Assembly: GCA_013822685.1 (NCBI GenBank)
Contig: PNKV01000002.1
Location: 310,001 to 374,000 of the forward strand
From: Leptothrix sp. (in: b-proteobacteria)
Lineage (GTDB): Bacteria > Pseudomonadota > Gammaproteobacteria > Burkholderiales > Burkholderiaceae_C
Reading direction: 5' to 3'
Length of the DNA stretch: 64,000 bases
Positions 45,354 through 55,228 of this stretch are shown here, one piece after another. The first letter of the stretch is position 1, and each line of letters opens with the position of its first letter. A program made the translations under genes and the position numbers. The notes beneath the pieces are model-generated. The model made no database searches. It worked only from the letters and a program-made list of their open reading frames with translations, and was not told the origin of the DNA.

Positions 45354-46244
45354 TCAGGCCCCTTCTCGCGGGGCAGACAACAAGGGCCACCAGGCTTGCA
45401 AAGTGGCTTGTTCTGCCAGGGCGATGAAGGTGATGCGGGCGTCGAGCGCGCGCCAGCGCTCCACCAGTGACATCAAGCGGATGGAGTCCAGCCCCATGTC
45501 TAGCAGGTTGTCATCAAGCCGCAGATCGGAGGCCGGCATTTCCAGCAGGGTGGCGACCTCCTCGCGCAAGGCGTCCAGGCTAAGCGACAAGCTGCCCTTG
45601 GCTTGGCGCGGCGCCAAGGCCTGGATGATCTGTTCGGTGCCCAGCACCATGCCGCAGCGTTGGCTCACGTAGTTCACCGCCATGTCGTGTTGCTCGGCCG
45701 AAAAATCGGCCACTGCATCGCCCACGAAGAAGGGCTGGATGTCGTTCATGAAGGCGTCTGCGGTGGTCAGCATGCAGCCGATGTGGGCGTACACGCCACA
45801 CACCATCAACTGGTCGCGCCCTTGGGCCTGCATGCGTTCGCGCAGGTCACTGCGCACAAACGCGCTGTAGCGCCATTTGGTCAGCACCACGTCTTGCTCA
45901 CGAGGCGCCAAGGGCTGCACCACCGGCACGCGATCGGGCTGGGCTGTGATGCCGGGGCCCCACCAATCTTGAAGCAGGCCGCGTTGCGCCGCCGATTGCT
46001 CGCCAGGCTGGGCGGTGTAAACCACCGGCACATGGGCTGCGTCGCAGGCCTGGCGCAGGCGCGCGATGTGGTCGATCAAAGTGGGCACCGGCGCCGCTGA
46101 TGCGTCAAAGAAGTCCATGAAGTAGGACTGCATGTCATGGATCAACAGCACGGCGCGTTTGGGATCAAGGCTCCAGGCCACCCGGTTGGAGGGCAGGGCC
46201 GTGGCTTGGGGCATGGGGTAGGTGGCGATCTTCGGGATGCTCAT
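45354..46244 (-). CDS. entB: Isochorismatase with aryl carrier protein domain (EntB)
   Basis: Bifunctional 296-residue protein. Residues 1-210 are an isochorismatase ([41 protein letters not shown]), which makes 2,3-dihydro-DHB. Residues 215-290 are an aryl carrier protein with phosphopantetheine Ser254 in [11 protein letters not shown], which holds DHB for condensation. It overlaps entE by four bases and ends one base before the NRPS start, so the genes are translationally coupled. Confidence 0.95.
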   Translation of the reverse strand: MSIPKIATYPMPQATALPSNRVAWSLDPKRAVLLIHDMQSYFMDFFDASAAPVPTLIDHIARLRQACDAAHVPVVYTAQPGEQSAAQRGLLQDWWGPGITAQPDRVPVVQPLAPREQDVVLTKWRYSAFVRSDLRERMQAQGRDQLMVCGVYAHIGCMLTTADAFMNDIQPFFVGDAVADFSAEQHDMAVNYVSQRCGMVLGTEQIIQALAPRQAKGSLSLSLDALREEVATLLEMPASDLRLDDNLLDMGLDSIRLMSLVERWRALDARITFIALAEQATLQAWWPLLSAPREGA

Positions 46245-47869
46245 GGGGTCGTGGCTTGAATGACGGGGGCGGTTCGTTCTCGCAGCAGGCGCTTGTTGAC
46301 CTTGCCGACGCCGGTTTTGGGGAACTGGTCCACGAACAGGATGCGGTCGGGGATCTTGTATTGAGCGATGCCGCGCTCGCGCAGAAAGCGAACGAGTTCA
46401 ATGGGGCGGGGCGCGTCACCACGGGCCACGATGAAGGCACAGGTCTTCTCGCCCAGGTAGGCGTCGGGCATGGCGACCAGGGCCGCGTCGTGCACCGAGG
46501 GGTGCGCCAGCAGGTGGTTCTCGACCTCTTCGGCGGCCACCTTGTCGCCACCCCGGTTGATCTGGTCCTTGGCGCGGCCTTCCACAATCAGGTGTCCGGA
46601 CGGCAGGCGCCGCACCAGGTCACCAGTGCGGTAGTAGCCGTCGATCGTGAAGGCGCGCGCATTGTGTTCGGGCGCGCGGTAGTAGCCGCGGATGGTGTAC
46701 GGGCCGCGCGTCAGCAGGTGGCCCACTTCGCCAGGCAAGACATCACGGTCCTCGTCGTCCACCACACGCACTTCGTCGTCGGGTGAGATGGCGCGGCCTT
46801 GGGTGTTCATCACCAGCTCATCCGGGTCGTCGGTGCGCGTGTAGTTGACCAAGCCCTCGGCCATGCCAAACACCTGTTGCAAGGCGCAGCCCAGTTCAGG
46901 CTTGACCCGGCGGGCGGCCTCGGCACCAAACTTGGCGCCGCCGACCTGCAGCAGTTTCAGGCTGGACAAATCATGAGGGCTAGCGCGGGCCGAATCCAGC
47001 CAGACCATGGCCAGAGGGGGCACCAGGGCCGTGATGGTCACGCGCTCGGCTTCGATCAAGGGAAAGGCGGTGTCAGGGCTGGCCCGGCGGGCCAAGACCA
47101 CGCAGCCGCCGGCATGGAACACCCCCAGCGTGCCAGGTGAGCTGAGCGGGAAGTTGTGGGCCACGGGCAGGGCGCACAGATAGACGCTGTCGGGTGTGAG
47201 GCCGCAGATGTCGACGCTGGCCCGCACGCTGTACAGGTAGTCGTCGTGGGTGCGCGGGATCAACTTGGGCAAGCCGGTGCTGCCACCGGACAACTGCAAG
47301 AAGGCCACATCGCTCGCCCTGGGGCCAATGATGTCTTGTGGTGTGTCGTGCAGGTCGCTGATGGCCACAAACTCTTCGGCTTGGCCCAGCACCAGCACAT
47401 GCTTGAGCAAGGGCGCTTCACGCATGACCTCGCGGGCCAGGCTGCGGTAATCAAAGCCACCGTCCACATCCGCGATCACGTAAGCCACCGCATCGGTCAT
47501 CTGGCAAAAGGCGGTGATCTCGATGCGGCGATGGGCGGGCAGTGCGAACACGGGCAGGGCGCCGAGGCGGAACAAGGCAAAGCACACCGTGAAGAACTCG
47601 GCCACGTTGGGCAATTGCACCACCACGCAGTCGCGAGGCCGGATGCCCAAACGGCTGAAGCCTGTGGCCAGTTGGCGGGCTTTCAGGTCAAGCTCCTCAT
47701 AGGTCCAGCGTCGCGTGCCGCACACCAGTGCCAAGCTCTGAGGGTGCGCTTGTGCACGGGCCTCGAGCATGGCGCCCAGGGTCTCGCCACGCCAATGGCC
47801 AGCGGCGCGGTAGCGTTGGGCAAACTCTTCGGGCCATGGGGTGAAGTCAGGCAGCAGGAAGTCGCTCAT
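46241..47869 (-). CDS. entE: 2,3-dihydroxybenzoate-AMP ligase (EntE)
   Basis: ANL adenylating enzyme of 542 residues that activates DHB and loads it on the EntB carrier domain. The aryl-acid type is supported by [13 protein letters not shown] and [12 protein letters not shown]. The P-loop is [21 protein letters not shown] and [21 protein letters not shown] are standard, and the catalytic Lys is in [12 protein letters not shown]. It overlaps both entC and entB by ATGA-type joints. Confidence 0.95.
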   Translation of the reverse strand: MSDFLLPDFTPWPEEFAQRYRAAGHWRGETLGAMLEARAQAHPQSLALVCGTRRWTYEELDLKARQLATGFSRLGIRPRDCVVVQLPNVAEFFTVCFALFRLGALPVFALPAHRRIEITAFCQMTDAVAYVIADVDGGFDYRSLAREVMREAPLLKHVLVLGQAEEFVAISDLHDTPQDIIGPRASDVAFLQLSGGSTGLPKLIPRTHDDYLYSVRASVDICGLTPDSVYLCALPVAHNFPLSSPGTLGVFHAGGCVVLARRASPDTAFPLIEAERVTITALVPPLAMVWLDSARASPHDLSSLKLLQVGGAKFGAEAARRVKPELGCALQQVFGMAEGLVNYTRTDDPDELVMNTQGRAISPDDEVRVVDDEDRDVLPGEVGHLLTRGPYTIRGYYRAPEHNARAFTIDGYYRTGDLVRRLPSGHLIVEGRAKDQINRGGDKVAAEEVENHLLAHPSVHDAALVAMPDAYLGEKTCAFIVARGDAPRPIELVRFLRERGIAQYKIPDRILFVDQFPKTGVGKVNKRLLRERTAPVIQATTP

Positions 47870-49068
47870 GCGGCATCCCCCAGCACGGATTCCAGGTCCA
47901 TGGCGCGCAACATGGTGCGCAGCTTGGCGGTGGTCTCGGCCAGCTCAAGCGCGGGCTCCGATCCGGCCACGATGCCAGCGCCTGCATACAGCGTGGCCGA
48001 CCGGGCGCCCACTTCGGCGCAGCGGATGGTGACGGCCCATTCGCCGTCACCATCACCATCACACCACCCGACCAGGCCGGTGAACAGGCCACGATCGAAG
48101 CCTTCGGCCTGGTTGATGAAGTCACGGGCGGCCTGGGTGGGTTGCCCGCACACGGCGGGTGTGGGATGCAAGGCCAGGGCCAGCTGCAACGACGTGACCG
48201 ATGGGTCGATGACCGTGCCGCTGATCTCGGTGCCCAGGTGCCACATGGTCGACGTGGATACCAGCGAAGGCTGCTCAGGCACGTGCAGTTTGCTGCACAG
48301 GGGCCGTAAGGCGCGGGCCACTTCATCGACCACCATCGCGTGCTCGCGGTGGTCTTTGGCAGAGCGCAGCAGGCCTTGGGCCCGGCGCATATCCTCGGCC
48401 GCATCCGGGCTGCGTGGGATCGACCCTGCCAAAGGATGCGATGTGACGCGCTGCCCGTGGCGGGCCACCAGCAGCTCTGGGCTGGCGCCGACCAGCGCAC
48501 GGCGTTCCTCAGGGCTGCCCGGCAAATCGATGGCAAAGGTGTAGCCACGCGTGTTGCCTGCCGCCAGTCGGCGCACCAGCGTGGCGACATCAATGCGGGC
48601 CTCGATGGTGAGCGAGCGCGACAGCACCACCTTGTCCAGGTGGCCGCCGTGCATCTGGGCCAAGGCTTGGGCCACGTGCGCCTGGTAGTCATCCGGCGTG
48701 GGGGCAAAGGCCACCTTGCCCACCAATCTGGGGGCGGGGAGGCTCATCGGTGCGGCGGCAAGCCCTTCAACGCCCCAGCCCCAGACCACGCCTTCGGGAA
48801 CGGACAGCTGGGCCGGCGCGTCGGGCTGAAAGGGCACAGCCCCCATCAGCAAAGGGCGCACATGGCCTTCTGCCTTCACACGCCGAAGCAGCTCATGGGC
48901 CTGTGCGCACAAAGCGCCATTGGCCGCGGTGGTGAGCACAGCATGGCGCCCCTGGGCGAGCACGGTGCGATGCGGCGAGGCGAATAGGTTGGCGCCCGGG
49001 CGGTACAACCTGAGCAGGTCGCTGGCCTGTGGCGCGAGCAATGACGGGTCGCGAAGTCGGTCATTCAT
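47866..49068 (-). CDS. entC: Isochorismate synthase (EntC)
   Basis: Chorismate-binding enzyme that starts DHB synthesis. The 400-residue protein has [19 protein letters not shown], the ADIC/salicylate fold motif [10 protein letters not shown] and [16 protein letters not shown]. Start chosen at 49068, with GGAGG six bases upstream; an open extension to 49131 runs into the Fur-type palindrome and is unlikely. First gene of the siderophore operon; likely transcribed from a Fur-controlled divergent promoter shared with the receptor. Confidence 0.94.
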   Translation of the reverse strand: MNDRLRDPSLLAPQASDLLRLYRPGANLFASPHRTVLAQGRHAVLTTAANGALCAQAHELLRRVKAEGHVRPLLMGAVPFQPDAPAQLSVPEGVVWGWGVEGLAAAPMSLPAPRLVGKVAFAPTPDDYQAHVAQALAQMHGGHLDKVVLSRSLTIEARIDVATLVRRLAAGNTRGYTFAIDLPGSPEERRALVGASPELLVARHGQRVTSHPLAGSIPRSPDAAEDMRRAQGLLRSAKDHREHAMVVDEVARALRPLCSKLHVPEQPSLVSTSTMWHLGTEISGTVIDPSVTSLQLALALHPTPAVCGQPTQAARDFINQAEGFDRGLFTGLVGWCDGDGDGEWAVTIRCAEVGARSATLYAGAGIVAGSEPALELAETTAKLRTMLRAMDLESVLGDAA

Positions 49069-49111
49069 GGAGGGCCTCCGAACTGGTTTGGGATTTGCAC
49101 CCATGCTAATC

Positions 49112-49134
49112 GTATTGCGAATCATTCGCAATAC
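49112..49134. promoter_or_regulatory. Fur-type operator in the divergent siderophore promoter
   Basis: GTATTGCGAA (49112-49121), spacer TCA and TTCGCAATAC (49125-49134) form a perfect 10-base inverted repeat. The core GAATCATTC fits the Fur consensus (TGATAATNATTATCA, with T-G-n-n-A-A-T-n-A-T-T-n-n-C-A preserved). It lies 43 bases upstream of entC and 47 bases upstream of the receptor start, so one site could repress both directions under iron-replete conditions. Confidence 0.75.
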
Positions 49135-49181
49135 ACATATGATGAAGGGCTTTAGCCAATTCAGAGAGTCAACCGTCCGCC

Positions 49182-51128
49182 ATGAAGACCACCACGCCCG
49201 CTACCCCAGCGCACAAACTGTTGCCATTGACCATCGCTTTGTTGTCCGCCTTCCACGGCGCCCAGGCAGATGAAGCGAACAAGGAAGCCACGCTCGATCC
49301 GGTCGTGGTCACGGCGCAGCGCGGCAAAGACACCAACACCGTGGTTCGCGCCAGCCGCATGGAGGTGGAGCAGGCCTTGAGCTTGCAAGACCTGTTCAAG
49401 CAAATGCCCGAAGTCAATATCAGCGGCGGTGCCCTGTCGACCGTGCAAAAGGTCTATGTGCGGGGCCTGAGTGAGCGAATGCTCAACGTGACGATCGACG
49501 GCGCTTCGCAACCTGAAGCCGCTTTCCACCACAACGGCCAGATCATGATCGAGCCAGAACTGCTCAAGCGCGTTGAGGTTGAAGCGGGCACGGGTGCGGC
49601 CACCGCCGGCCCGGGTGCCTTGGCGGGCGCATTGCGCTTCACCACCAAAAGCGCCAACGACCTGCTGCGCCCTGGCGAGAACTTCGGTGCCTTCCTCAAG
49701 CAAAGCTACCAAAGCAACGCCGATGGCAACAAAACCAGCGGCACGGTCTATGGCAGCTTGAGCGAGCAGATCGACCTGCTGGCCAGCCTGACCTCGCTGG
49801 ATGCGGGCGAGTATGTGGATGGCCACGGCAACCGTGTTCAAAACAGCGCCACCGAGGCCAAGGCTGGCTTCATCAAGCTGGGCTTCACGCCCGCGCAGGG
49901 CCACCGCCTGGAGTTGGCCCATGATCGCCATGAAGATGAAGGGCTGCGCAGCTTCCGCGCCAACCTGCTGCCCACGGCTTTCAACGCCAGCCAGCGGCAA
50001 AAGGCCGAGCGTGAATCCACCACGCTGAACTACAACTACAAGCCCGGCAACGCCCTGGTGGACCTGCACGTGGTGACCTTCCTCAACGACAACGCCCTGA
50101 CCATGGCCAAGGGGAGCCCAGCCCAGGAAGACGTGGGTACCCGCAGCCATGGGCTCAACATCAGCAACGTGTCGCGTCTGGGCGACCACAAGCTGACTTA
50201 TGGCTTTGATTACCGCCATGACAAGGGCTATTCGGCGCTGGCCGGTGCGGGATCACCAAACGAGACGGCCAGCGTGAAGGGCGCCTACCTGCAAGATGAC
50301 CTGGCCCTGACGGACCAATGGCTGCTGGGCCTGGGTGGCCGGTACGACCAGTACGACTACAAGGCCACTGATGGCCGACAGTCAGACGCCAAGGGCTTTT
50401 CACCCAGTGCCAGCCTGGCTTTCAAGCCCGTGTCGAGCGTGACCCTGAGGCTCAGCCACGCCAGGGCGCTGCGGGGCGTGTGGGTCATCGAGCCCTTCCT
50501 GAAACCCCGTTGGGAAACCGCGCCCAACTTGGCCCCCGAGAAGGCCAGCAACAGCGAGTTCAGCGCGGCGTGGCAGGAAGGCCCTTGGCAGGTCAATGGC
50601 GCTGTGTTCCAACAACGCATCAACAACTTCATCAGCTTTGGCGAAGATTTTCGCGAGAACGTGGGCGATGTCAGGTCGCGCGGCTATAGCCTGAGTGCCG
50701 GCTACAAAGCCGCGCAGTGGTCGGCCAGCCTGGGCTTGGCCGAAAGCAAACCCCAGCTGAACGGCCAACCGCTGGCCGATGGCGACTCGCTGCTACTGGG
50801 CACCACCAGCGGGCGCAACTGGGTCGCGCAGGTCGATTACCAACTGCCCGGCCACAACCTGAAGTTCGGCTGGACGGGCCGCCTGGTCGAGAAGCTGACC
50901 AACGTGCCGGCCGGCACCGGTGCCAAGCCTGGCTACAACGTGCACGATATCTACACCCAATGGCAGCCCCTGGGCGACAAGCTCAGCCTGACACTGACCA
51001 TCAAGAACCTGTTTGACCAGTACTACTACGATCAAACCAGCTTTGGCTACAACGCCCGCTGGGGCACGGTGGCCAGCCTGCCTGAAGCCGGCCGCGACGT
51101 GCGTGTCTCAGCCTCCTGGAAGTTCTGA
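49182..51128 (+). CDS. TonB-dependent siderophore receptor
   Basis: Outer-membrane receptor of 648 residues. An N-terminal signal peptide ends near AFHGAQA. A TonB-box-like DPVVVTAQ follows at about 39, then the plug domain (LQDLFKQMPEVNISGG, VYVRGLSERMLNVTIDG, VEVEAGTGAATAGPGALAGALRF), and a 22-strand barrel ending in VSASWKF with the terminal Phe. It is divergent from entC and shares the Fur-type site, so it likely imports the ferric siderophore. The MFS gene starts one base after its stop. Confidence 0.93.
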   Translation: MKTTTPATPAHKLLPLTIALLSAFHGAQADEANKEATLDPVVVTAQRGKDTNTVVRASRMEVEQALSLQDLFKQMPEVNISGGALSTVQKVYVRGLSERMLNVTIDGASQPEAAFHHNGQIMIEPELLKRVEVEAGTGAATAGPGALAGALRFTTKSANDLLRPGENFGAFLKQSYQSNADGNKTSGTVYGSLSEQIDLLASLTSLDAGEYVDGHGNRVQNSATEAKAGFIKLGFTPAQGHRLELAHDRHEDEGLRSFRANLLPTAFNASQRQKAERESTTLNYNYKPGNALVDLHVVTFLNDNALTMAKGSPAQEDVGTRSHGLNISNVSRLGDHKLTYGFDYRHDKGYSALAGAGSPNETASVKGAYLQDDLALTDQWLLGLGGRYDQYDYKATDGRQSDAKGFSPSASLAFKPVSSVTLRLSHARALRGVWVIEPFLKPRWETAPNLAPEKASNSEFSAAWQEGPWQVNGAVFQQRINNFISFGEDFRENVGDVRSRGYSLSAGYKAAQWSASLGLAESKPQLNGQPLADGDSLLLGTTSGRNWVAQVDYQLPGHNLKFGWTGRLVEKLTNVPAGTGAKPGYNVHDIYTQWQPLGDKLSLTLTIKNLFDQYYYDQTSFGYNARWGTVASLPEAGRDVRVSASWKF

Positions 51129-51129
51129 A

Positions 51130-52365
51130 ATGGTGATCGCACTGATCGCTGCCCTGCAGTTCGCCTACATCCTGGACTTCATGATGGTCATGCCGCTGGG
51201 GCCTGACCTGAGTAGCGCCCTTGGCTTTGCGCCCGACCAGTTGGGCTGGTTGAGCGTGGCTTACACACTGGCATCGGTGCTCTCGGGTCTGCTGTGTGTG
51301 CGTTGGCTTGACCGCTACCAACGCCGGCCCGCCTTGCTGGTGGCCATCGCCTTGTTTGGCCTGGCCACACTGGCCACAGTGTGGTGCCATGACCTGCCAT
51401 CCTTGCTGGCGGCCCGTGCCTTGACCGGCTTTTTTGGCGGGCCCATGGTGGCCCTGGGCATGGCGGTCATCACCGACATCACGCCACCGGCCAAGCGGGG
51501 GCAGGCCATTGGCCAGGTCATGATCGGTTTCTCGATGGCCGCCATCGCAGGTGTGCCCTTGGCCTTGGAGCTGGCCCGCTGGGGGCAATGGACCACGCCG
51601 TTCTATGCGATCACCGTGTGCGCCGTGGTGCTGTGCCTGGCCGCAGCCCGCTTGCTTCCCCCGCTGGGCGATCACCTGGCTCATCCGCAGCACACCAAGG
51701 TGTCCTTGATGAGCTTGTTGAAGCAGCCACGTGTTCGCCAGGCTTGCGGGCTTCAAGCCCTCAGCCAGTTCTCGGCCTTCCTGGTCATTCCCAGCTTTGC
51801 GGCCTTCTATGTGCTGAACCTGGGCGTGCCCCGCGATCAACTGGGGCTGCTGTACCTGGCCGGGGGCATCGCGGCTTTGATCACGCTTCAAGGCTTGGGG
51901 CGGCTGAGCGATAGGTGGGGCTCATTGCCCGCCATCGCATTGGCCTCCGTGGGCTTGATCGTGGGGCTGCTTCCATTGCTGGGCGGCTCGGTGTGGTGGC
52001 CCGTTTGGTTGCCCTTTGTCATTTTCATGGCCAGCAACGCTGGGCGCAATGTGGCCTTGGGCGCGGCCACCAGCCAGGTGCCGCAGCCCAACGAGCGGGC
52101 GGGATTCATGGCGCTGCAAAGCATGGTTCAGGACTTGGCCATTGCCTCGGCCGCCATGGTGTCCAGCCTGATGTTGAGCGAAGCCGCAGGCGGGCAGCTC
52201 GTGGGCATGGACCGCGTTGGCCTGTTGTCGATTGGTTTGGTGGCCGCGCTGTTGTGGCTGTGCACCTCACGCCTGCCCACCGCTGACCAGCCAGCGTTGC
52301 TCAACCCGGCGGCCGGCCCGCGACAGGCTCAGGCAAAGGGCGGCATAGATGGCGGCCACGAATAG
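51130..52365 (+). CDS. MFS transporter, probable siderophore exporter
   Basis: A 411-residue major facilitator with about 12 hydrophobic helices and the motif-A-like region VRWLDRYQRRPALL between helices 2 and 3. It belongs to the DHA/AraJ-like drug and metabolite group. Its start is one base after the receptor stop, so the pair is translationally coupled and co-regulated with iron. A role in exporting the catecholate (like EntS) is inferred from context. The last 33 codons overlap the convergent permease gene. Confidence 0.75.
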   Translation: MVIALIAALQFAYILDFMMVMPLGPDLSSALGFAPDQLGWLSVAYTLASVLSGLLCVRWLDRYQRRPALLVAIALFGLATLATVWCHDLPSLLAARALTGFFGGPMVALGMAVITDITPPAKRGQAIGQVMIGFSMAAIAGVPLALELARWGQWTTPFYAITVCAVVLCLAAARLLPPLGDHLAHPQHTKVSLMSLLKQPRVRQACGLQALSQFSAFLVIPSFAAFYVLNLGVPRDQLGLLYLAGGIAALITLQGLGRLSDRWGSLPAIALASVGLIVGLLPLLGGSVWWPVWLPFVIFMASNAGRNVALGAATSQVPQPNERAGFMALQSMVQDLAIASAAMVSSLMLSEAAGGQLVGMDRVGLLSIGLVAALLWLCTSRLPTADQPALLNPAAGPRQAQAKGGIDGGHE

Positions 52366-53301
52366 ATAGCCTTCAAGGTAATAGGGGCGCCACTGCGGGT
52401 CTCCGCCCAAGCTCAGGGACAAAGCCCCGGTCAATTCATGCAGGCTCACCACCATGACCAGCGAAGTGTCCTTGAGCAGGCCGATGGCATGGTTGACCAG
52501 CGCTGGCAACACCGCCCGCAGGGCCTGGGGCAACACCACCAGCCTTTGGGTCTGCCAGCCCGACAGGCCCATCACCTTGGCGGCGTCGAACTGGTCGGAT
52601 CCCACAGTTTGTAGGCCGCCCCGAACGATCTCGGCCAGGTAAGCGGCCGAGAACAAGGTCAATGCGATCAACACGCGCCACAGCAGGCTCACCTCGAAGC
52701 GGGCAGGGATGATGGCCGGCAGCATGAAGGCGGCCATGAACAAAACCATCACCAAAGGTACGCCCCGCGTGACCTCGATGAACCCGCTGCAGGCCCAGCG
52801 CACCCAAGGCCAACGCGCCCTGCGGCCCAAGGCCAAGGCGATGCCCAGCGGCAAAGACAGCGCCATGGTCAGGCCCGCCAGGATCAGGGTCAGGGGCAGC
52901 CCGCCCCATTGGTCGGACGGCACCACTGGCAGGCCCAGCGGACCGCCATGCATCAAAACGGCCACGGCCAGTGACACCAAGGCGGTGCCCCACACCAGGC
53001 CTTGCAGAGACAAGGCCCAAGGGCGCCAGAGCAAGGCGCCGGCCCCCAGCAACATCATCAACAGCGCCAGTGAAGGGCGCCATTGCTCGTCGTGGGGATA
53101 GCGGCCCAACAGCAGCGGGCGGATCTTCTCGGTGATGACGCCCCAGCAAGCGCCTGTGCGCTCCAGGGCATGGCAGGCCGCTTCGTCGGGCCTGAACACG
53201 GCGTTCAGCACCCCCCAATCCAGCAAGCGCCAGCCCGCATAGGCCAAGGCCAGCCAGAAGAAAGCCGACACGGCCCGGGAGGTGGCGCTCGTTTTCTTCA
53301 T
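52267..53301 (-). CDS. aapM: Amino acid ABC transporter permease (AapM/YhdY-like)
   Basis: Inner-membrane permease of the polar amino-acid (HisMQ/AapM) family, 344 residues, with a long N-terminal part before the core BPD domain. EAA-type loop: QFDAAKVMGLSGWQTQRLVVLPQAL. GGLPLTLILAGLTMALSLPLG and IEVTRGVPLVMVLF are conserved. It starts inside the aapQ stop (4-base overlap). Its 3' end overlaps the convergent MFS gene by 99 bases, which is large. Confidence 0.88.
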   Translation of the reverse strand: MKKTSATSRAVSAFFWLALAYAGWRLLDWGVLNAVFRPDEAACHALERTGACWGVITEKIRPLLLGRYPHDEQWRPSLALLMMLLGAGALLWRPWALSLQGLVWGTALVSLAVAVLMHGGPLGLPVVPSDQWGGLPLTLILAGLTMALSLPLGIALALGRRARWPWVRWACSGFIEVTRGVPLVMVLFMAAFMLPAIIPARFEVSLLWRVLIALTLFSAAYLAEIVRGGLQTVGSDQFDAAKVMGLSGWQTQRLVVLPQALRAVLPALVNHAIGLLKDTSLVMVVSLHELTGALSLSLGGDPQWRPYYLEGYLFVAAIYAALCLSLSRAGRRVEQRWLVSGGQA

Positions 53302-54152
53302 GCACTGCCCCTGAGTGCATACCGCGCGTTGAACCAGTTCATCAAGGCGGCGGTCAGCAGAGAGAGTGTGAGGTAGACCGACATCATCACCAGGATGCAT
53401 TCCACCGCGCGGCCGGTCTGGTTCAGGGCGGTGTTGCCCACCGACACCAGATCGGGGTAACCCACGGCCACAGCCAGCGAAGAGTTTTTGATGAGGTTCA
53501 GGTACTGATTGGTCATGGCTGGCACCATGGTGCGCAGGGCCTGGGGCAGCACCACGCGCAGCATCACCTGGTGGGGCAGGGCCCCCAAGGTCAGGGCTGC
53601 CTCGCTCAGCGACTTGGGCACCGACTCCAGCCCGGCCCGAACCACTTCGGCCACGAAAGCCGCCGTGTAGGTGACCAGGGCCATGAAGACGGCTAGGTAC
53701 TCGGGTGTGACGGTGGCCCCGCCCGTGACGCTGAGCCCATCCTGCGCAGGCAGGCTCCAGAACCAGCCACTTTGATCTGCCGCCAGCCAGGGGAAACTCA
53801 GCCCGCCTTTGCTCAGCGTGACGCCGGACACCCCGCTCAAGGCCAATGTGGTGTCCGGCAACCAATCCAGCAGCAGGAAGTACCACATCAGCAGTTGCAC
53901 CAGCAAAGGCACATTGCGCACCACATCGATGTAGACCTGGCCGGCTGTCCTCAAGCCCGGATGCTTGGATCGACGCGACAAGGCCACCAAGGTGCCCAGC
54001 ACCGTGGCGAACACCAACGCCGGCAAAGACACGCGCAAGGTGTTGCCCAAACCCACGGCCATCGCGCGCCAAAGCGGTTGGCTGGCGTCATACACCAGCA
54101 GCCCCGTCTCGCCGATGCCAAAGCCCGCCGGCTGGTTCAAAAAATCCAACAT
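53298..54152 (-). CDS. aapQ: Amino acid ABC transporter permease (AapQ/YhdX-like)
   Basis: Second permease of the polar amino-acid transporter, 284 residues with several membrane helices. The EAA loop reads SLSEAALTLGALPHQVMLRVVLPQAL, and GLGNTLRVSLPALVFATVLGTLVAL and DVVRNVPLLVQLLMWY are conserved. The Met at 54152 (MLDFLNQP) is two bases after the aapJ stop. Together with AapM it should form the heterodimeric channel for general L-amino acids. Confidence 0.88.
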   Translation of the reverse strand: MLDFLNQPAGFGIGETGLLVYDASQPLWRAMAVGLGNTLRVSLPALVFATVLGTLVALSRRSKHPGLRTAGQVYIDVVRNVPLLVQLLMWYFLLLDWLPDTTLALSGVSGVTLSKGGLSFPWLAADQSGWFWSLPAQDGLSVTGGATVTPEYLAVFMALVTYTAAFVAEVVRAGLESVPKSLSEAALTLGALPHQVMLRVVLPQALRTMVPAMTNQYLNLIKNSSLAVAVGYPDLVSVGNTALNQTGRAVECILVMMSVYLTLSLLTAALMNWFNARYALRGSA

Positions 54153-54154
54153 GG

Positions 54155-55192
54155 TCAGCGAATGGGCGGCACGTACATCAAGCCGCCCTGGCTCCACAGG
54201 CGATTGGGCCCGCGCGGCAACTTCAGCATCGAGCCTGCGCCCACGTTGCGCTCATACACCTCGCCATAGTTGCCCACGGCTTTGACGATGCGGTAGGACC
54301 AGGCCTTGTCCAGGCCCAAGAGCTTGCCCATGTCTTCGCCCGTGCCCACAAACCGCTGGATCGATGGCGAGGGGCTGGCCCGAAAGCTGTCAATGTTGGC
54401 TTGCGTCAAACCCAGCTCTTCAGCTTCGATCATGGCGAACACCGTCCACTTGACGATGGCAAACCACTCGTCGTCACCCCGGCGCACCAAGGGGCCCAAG
54501 GGCTCCTTGGAGATCAACTCGGGCAAGATCATGTAGTCCTCGGGGTGGGGCGCTTCCTTGTTGCGCACGATGGCCAGGCCCGACGCATCGGTGGTGTAGG
54601 CCTGGCAACGCCCTGAGAAGAACGCTTTGAAGGCCGCCTCGAACGAGTCATAGACCACGGGCTTGAAGGGCACGCCTTGCGAGCGGGAAAAGTCCGACAG
54701 ATTTTTCTCGGTGGTGGTACCCGATTGAATGCACACCTGCGCATTGCGCAATTGCTTGGCGCTGATCACCTTGAGCTTCTTGGGCACGAGGAAACCTTGG
54801 CCATCGTAGTAAGTGACCGCCGCAAAATGAAAGCCCAGTGAGGCGTCGCGGGTCAAGGTCCAGGAGGTGTTGCGCGAGAGCAGGTCGACCTGGCCTGACT
54901 GCAGGGAGGTGAAACGCTGCTGCGAGTTGAGCGGCACAAAGTTGACTTTGTTGCCATCGCCCAGCACGGCGGCGGCCAAGGCCCGGCACACGTCCACGTC
55001 CAGACCGGTCCAGCGCCCTTTGCTGTCAGGCGCCGAGAAGCCGGCCACACCAGTGCTCACCCCGCACTTGACCTGACCACGCTCACGGATGGCGTCCAGC
55101 GTCGCGCCTGACCAGGCAGGCGTGCTAAAAATTGCCAGCAGGGCGGTCGTGCCTGCGGCCCGGCTAAAGCGGTTCCATGTCATCCAGCGCAT
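54155..55192 (-). CDS. aapJ: Amino acid ABC transporter substrate-binding protein (AapJ)
   Basis: Periplasmic general amino-acid-binding protein of 345 residues. It has an N-terminal signal peptide ending near TPAWSGA, GFSAPDSKGRWTGLDVDVCRALAAAVLGD and the binding lobes with VDLLSRNTSWTLTRD and CIQSGTTTEKNL. The sequence closely matches the AapJ/YhdW group. It is first in the aapJ-aapQ-aapM order; the ATPase gene aapP that normally follows is not here. Confidence 0.9.
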   Translation of the reverse strand: MRWMTWNRFSRAAGTTALLAIFSTPAWSGATLDAIRERGQVKCGVSTGVAGFSAPDSKGRWTGLDVDVCRALAAAVLGDGNKVNFVPLNSQQRFTSLQSGQVDLLSRNTSWTLTRDASLGFHFAAVTYYDGQGFLVPKKLKVISAKQLRNAQVCIQSGTTTEKNLSDFSRSQGVPFKPVVYDSFEAAFKAFFSGRCQAYTTDASGLAIVRNKEAPHPEDYMILPELISKEPLGPLVRRGDDEWFAIVKWTVFAMIEAEELGLTQANIDSFRASPSPSIQRFVGTGEDMGKLLGLDKAWSYRIVKAVGNYGEVYERNVGAGSMLKLPRGPNRLWSQGGLMYVPPIR

Positions 55193-55228
55193 GCGCCAAG
55201 GATACGTGAGGAACCTTGGCCTCGCAGT

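Noticed and set aside
53302..54072. In-frame 257-codon extension upstream of aapM
   Set aside because: This extension reads through aapQ in another frame and has no permease similarity. The AapM start at 53301 overlaps the aapQ stop in the usual way.
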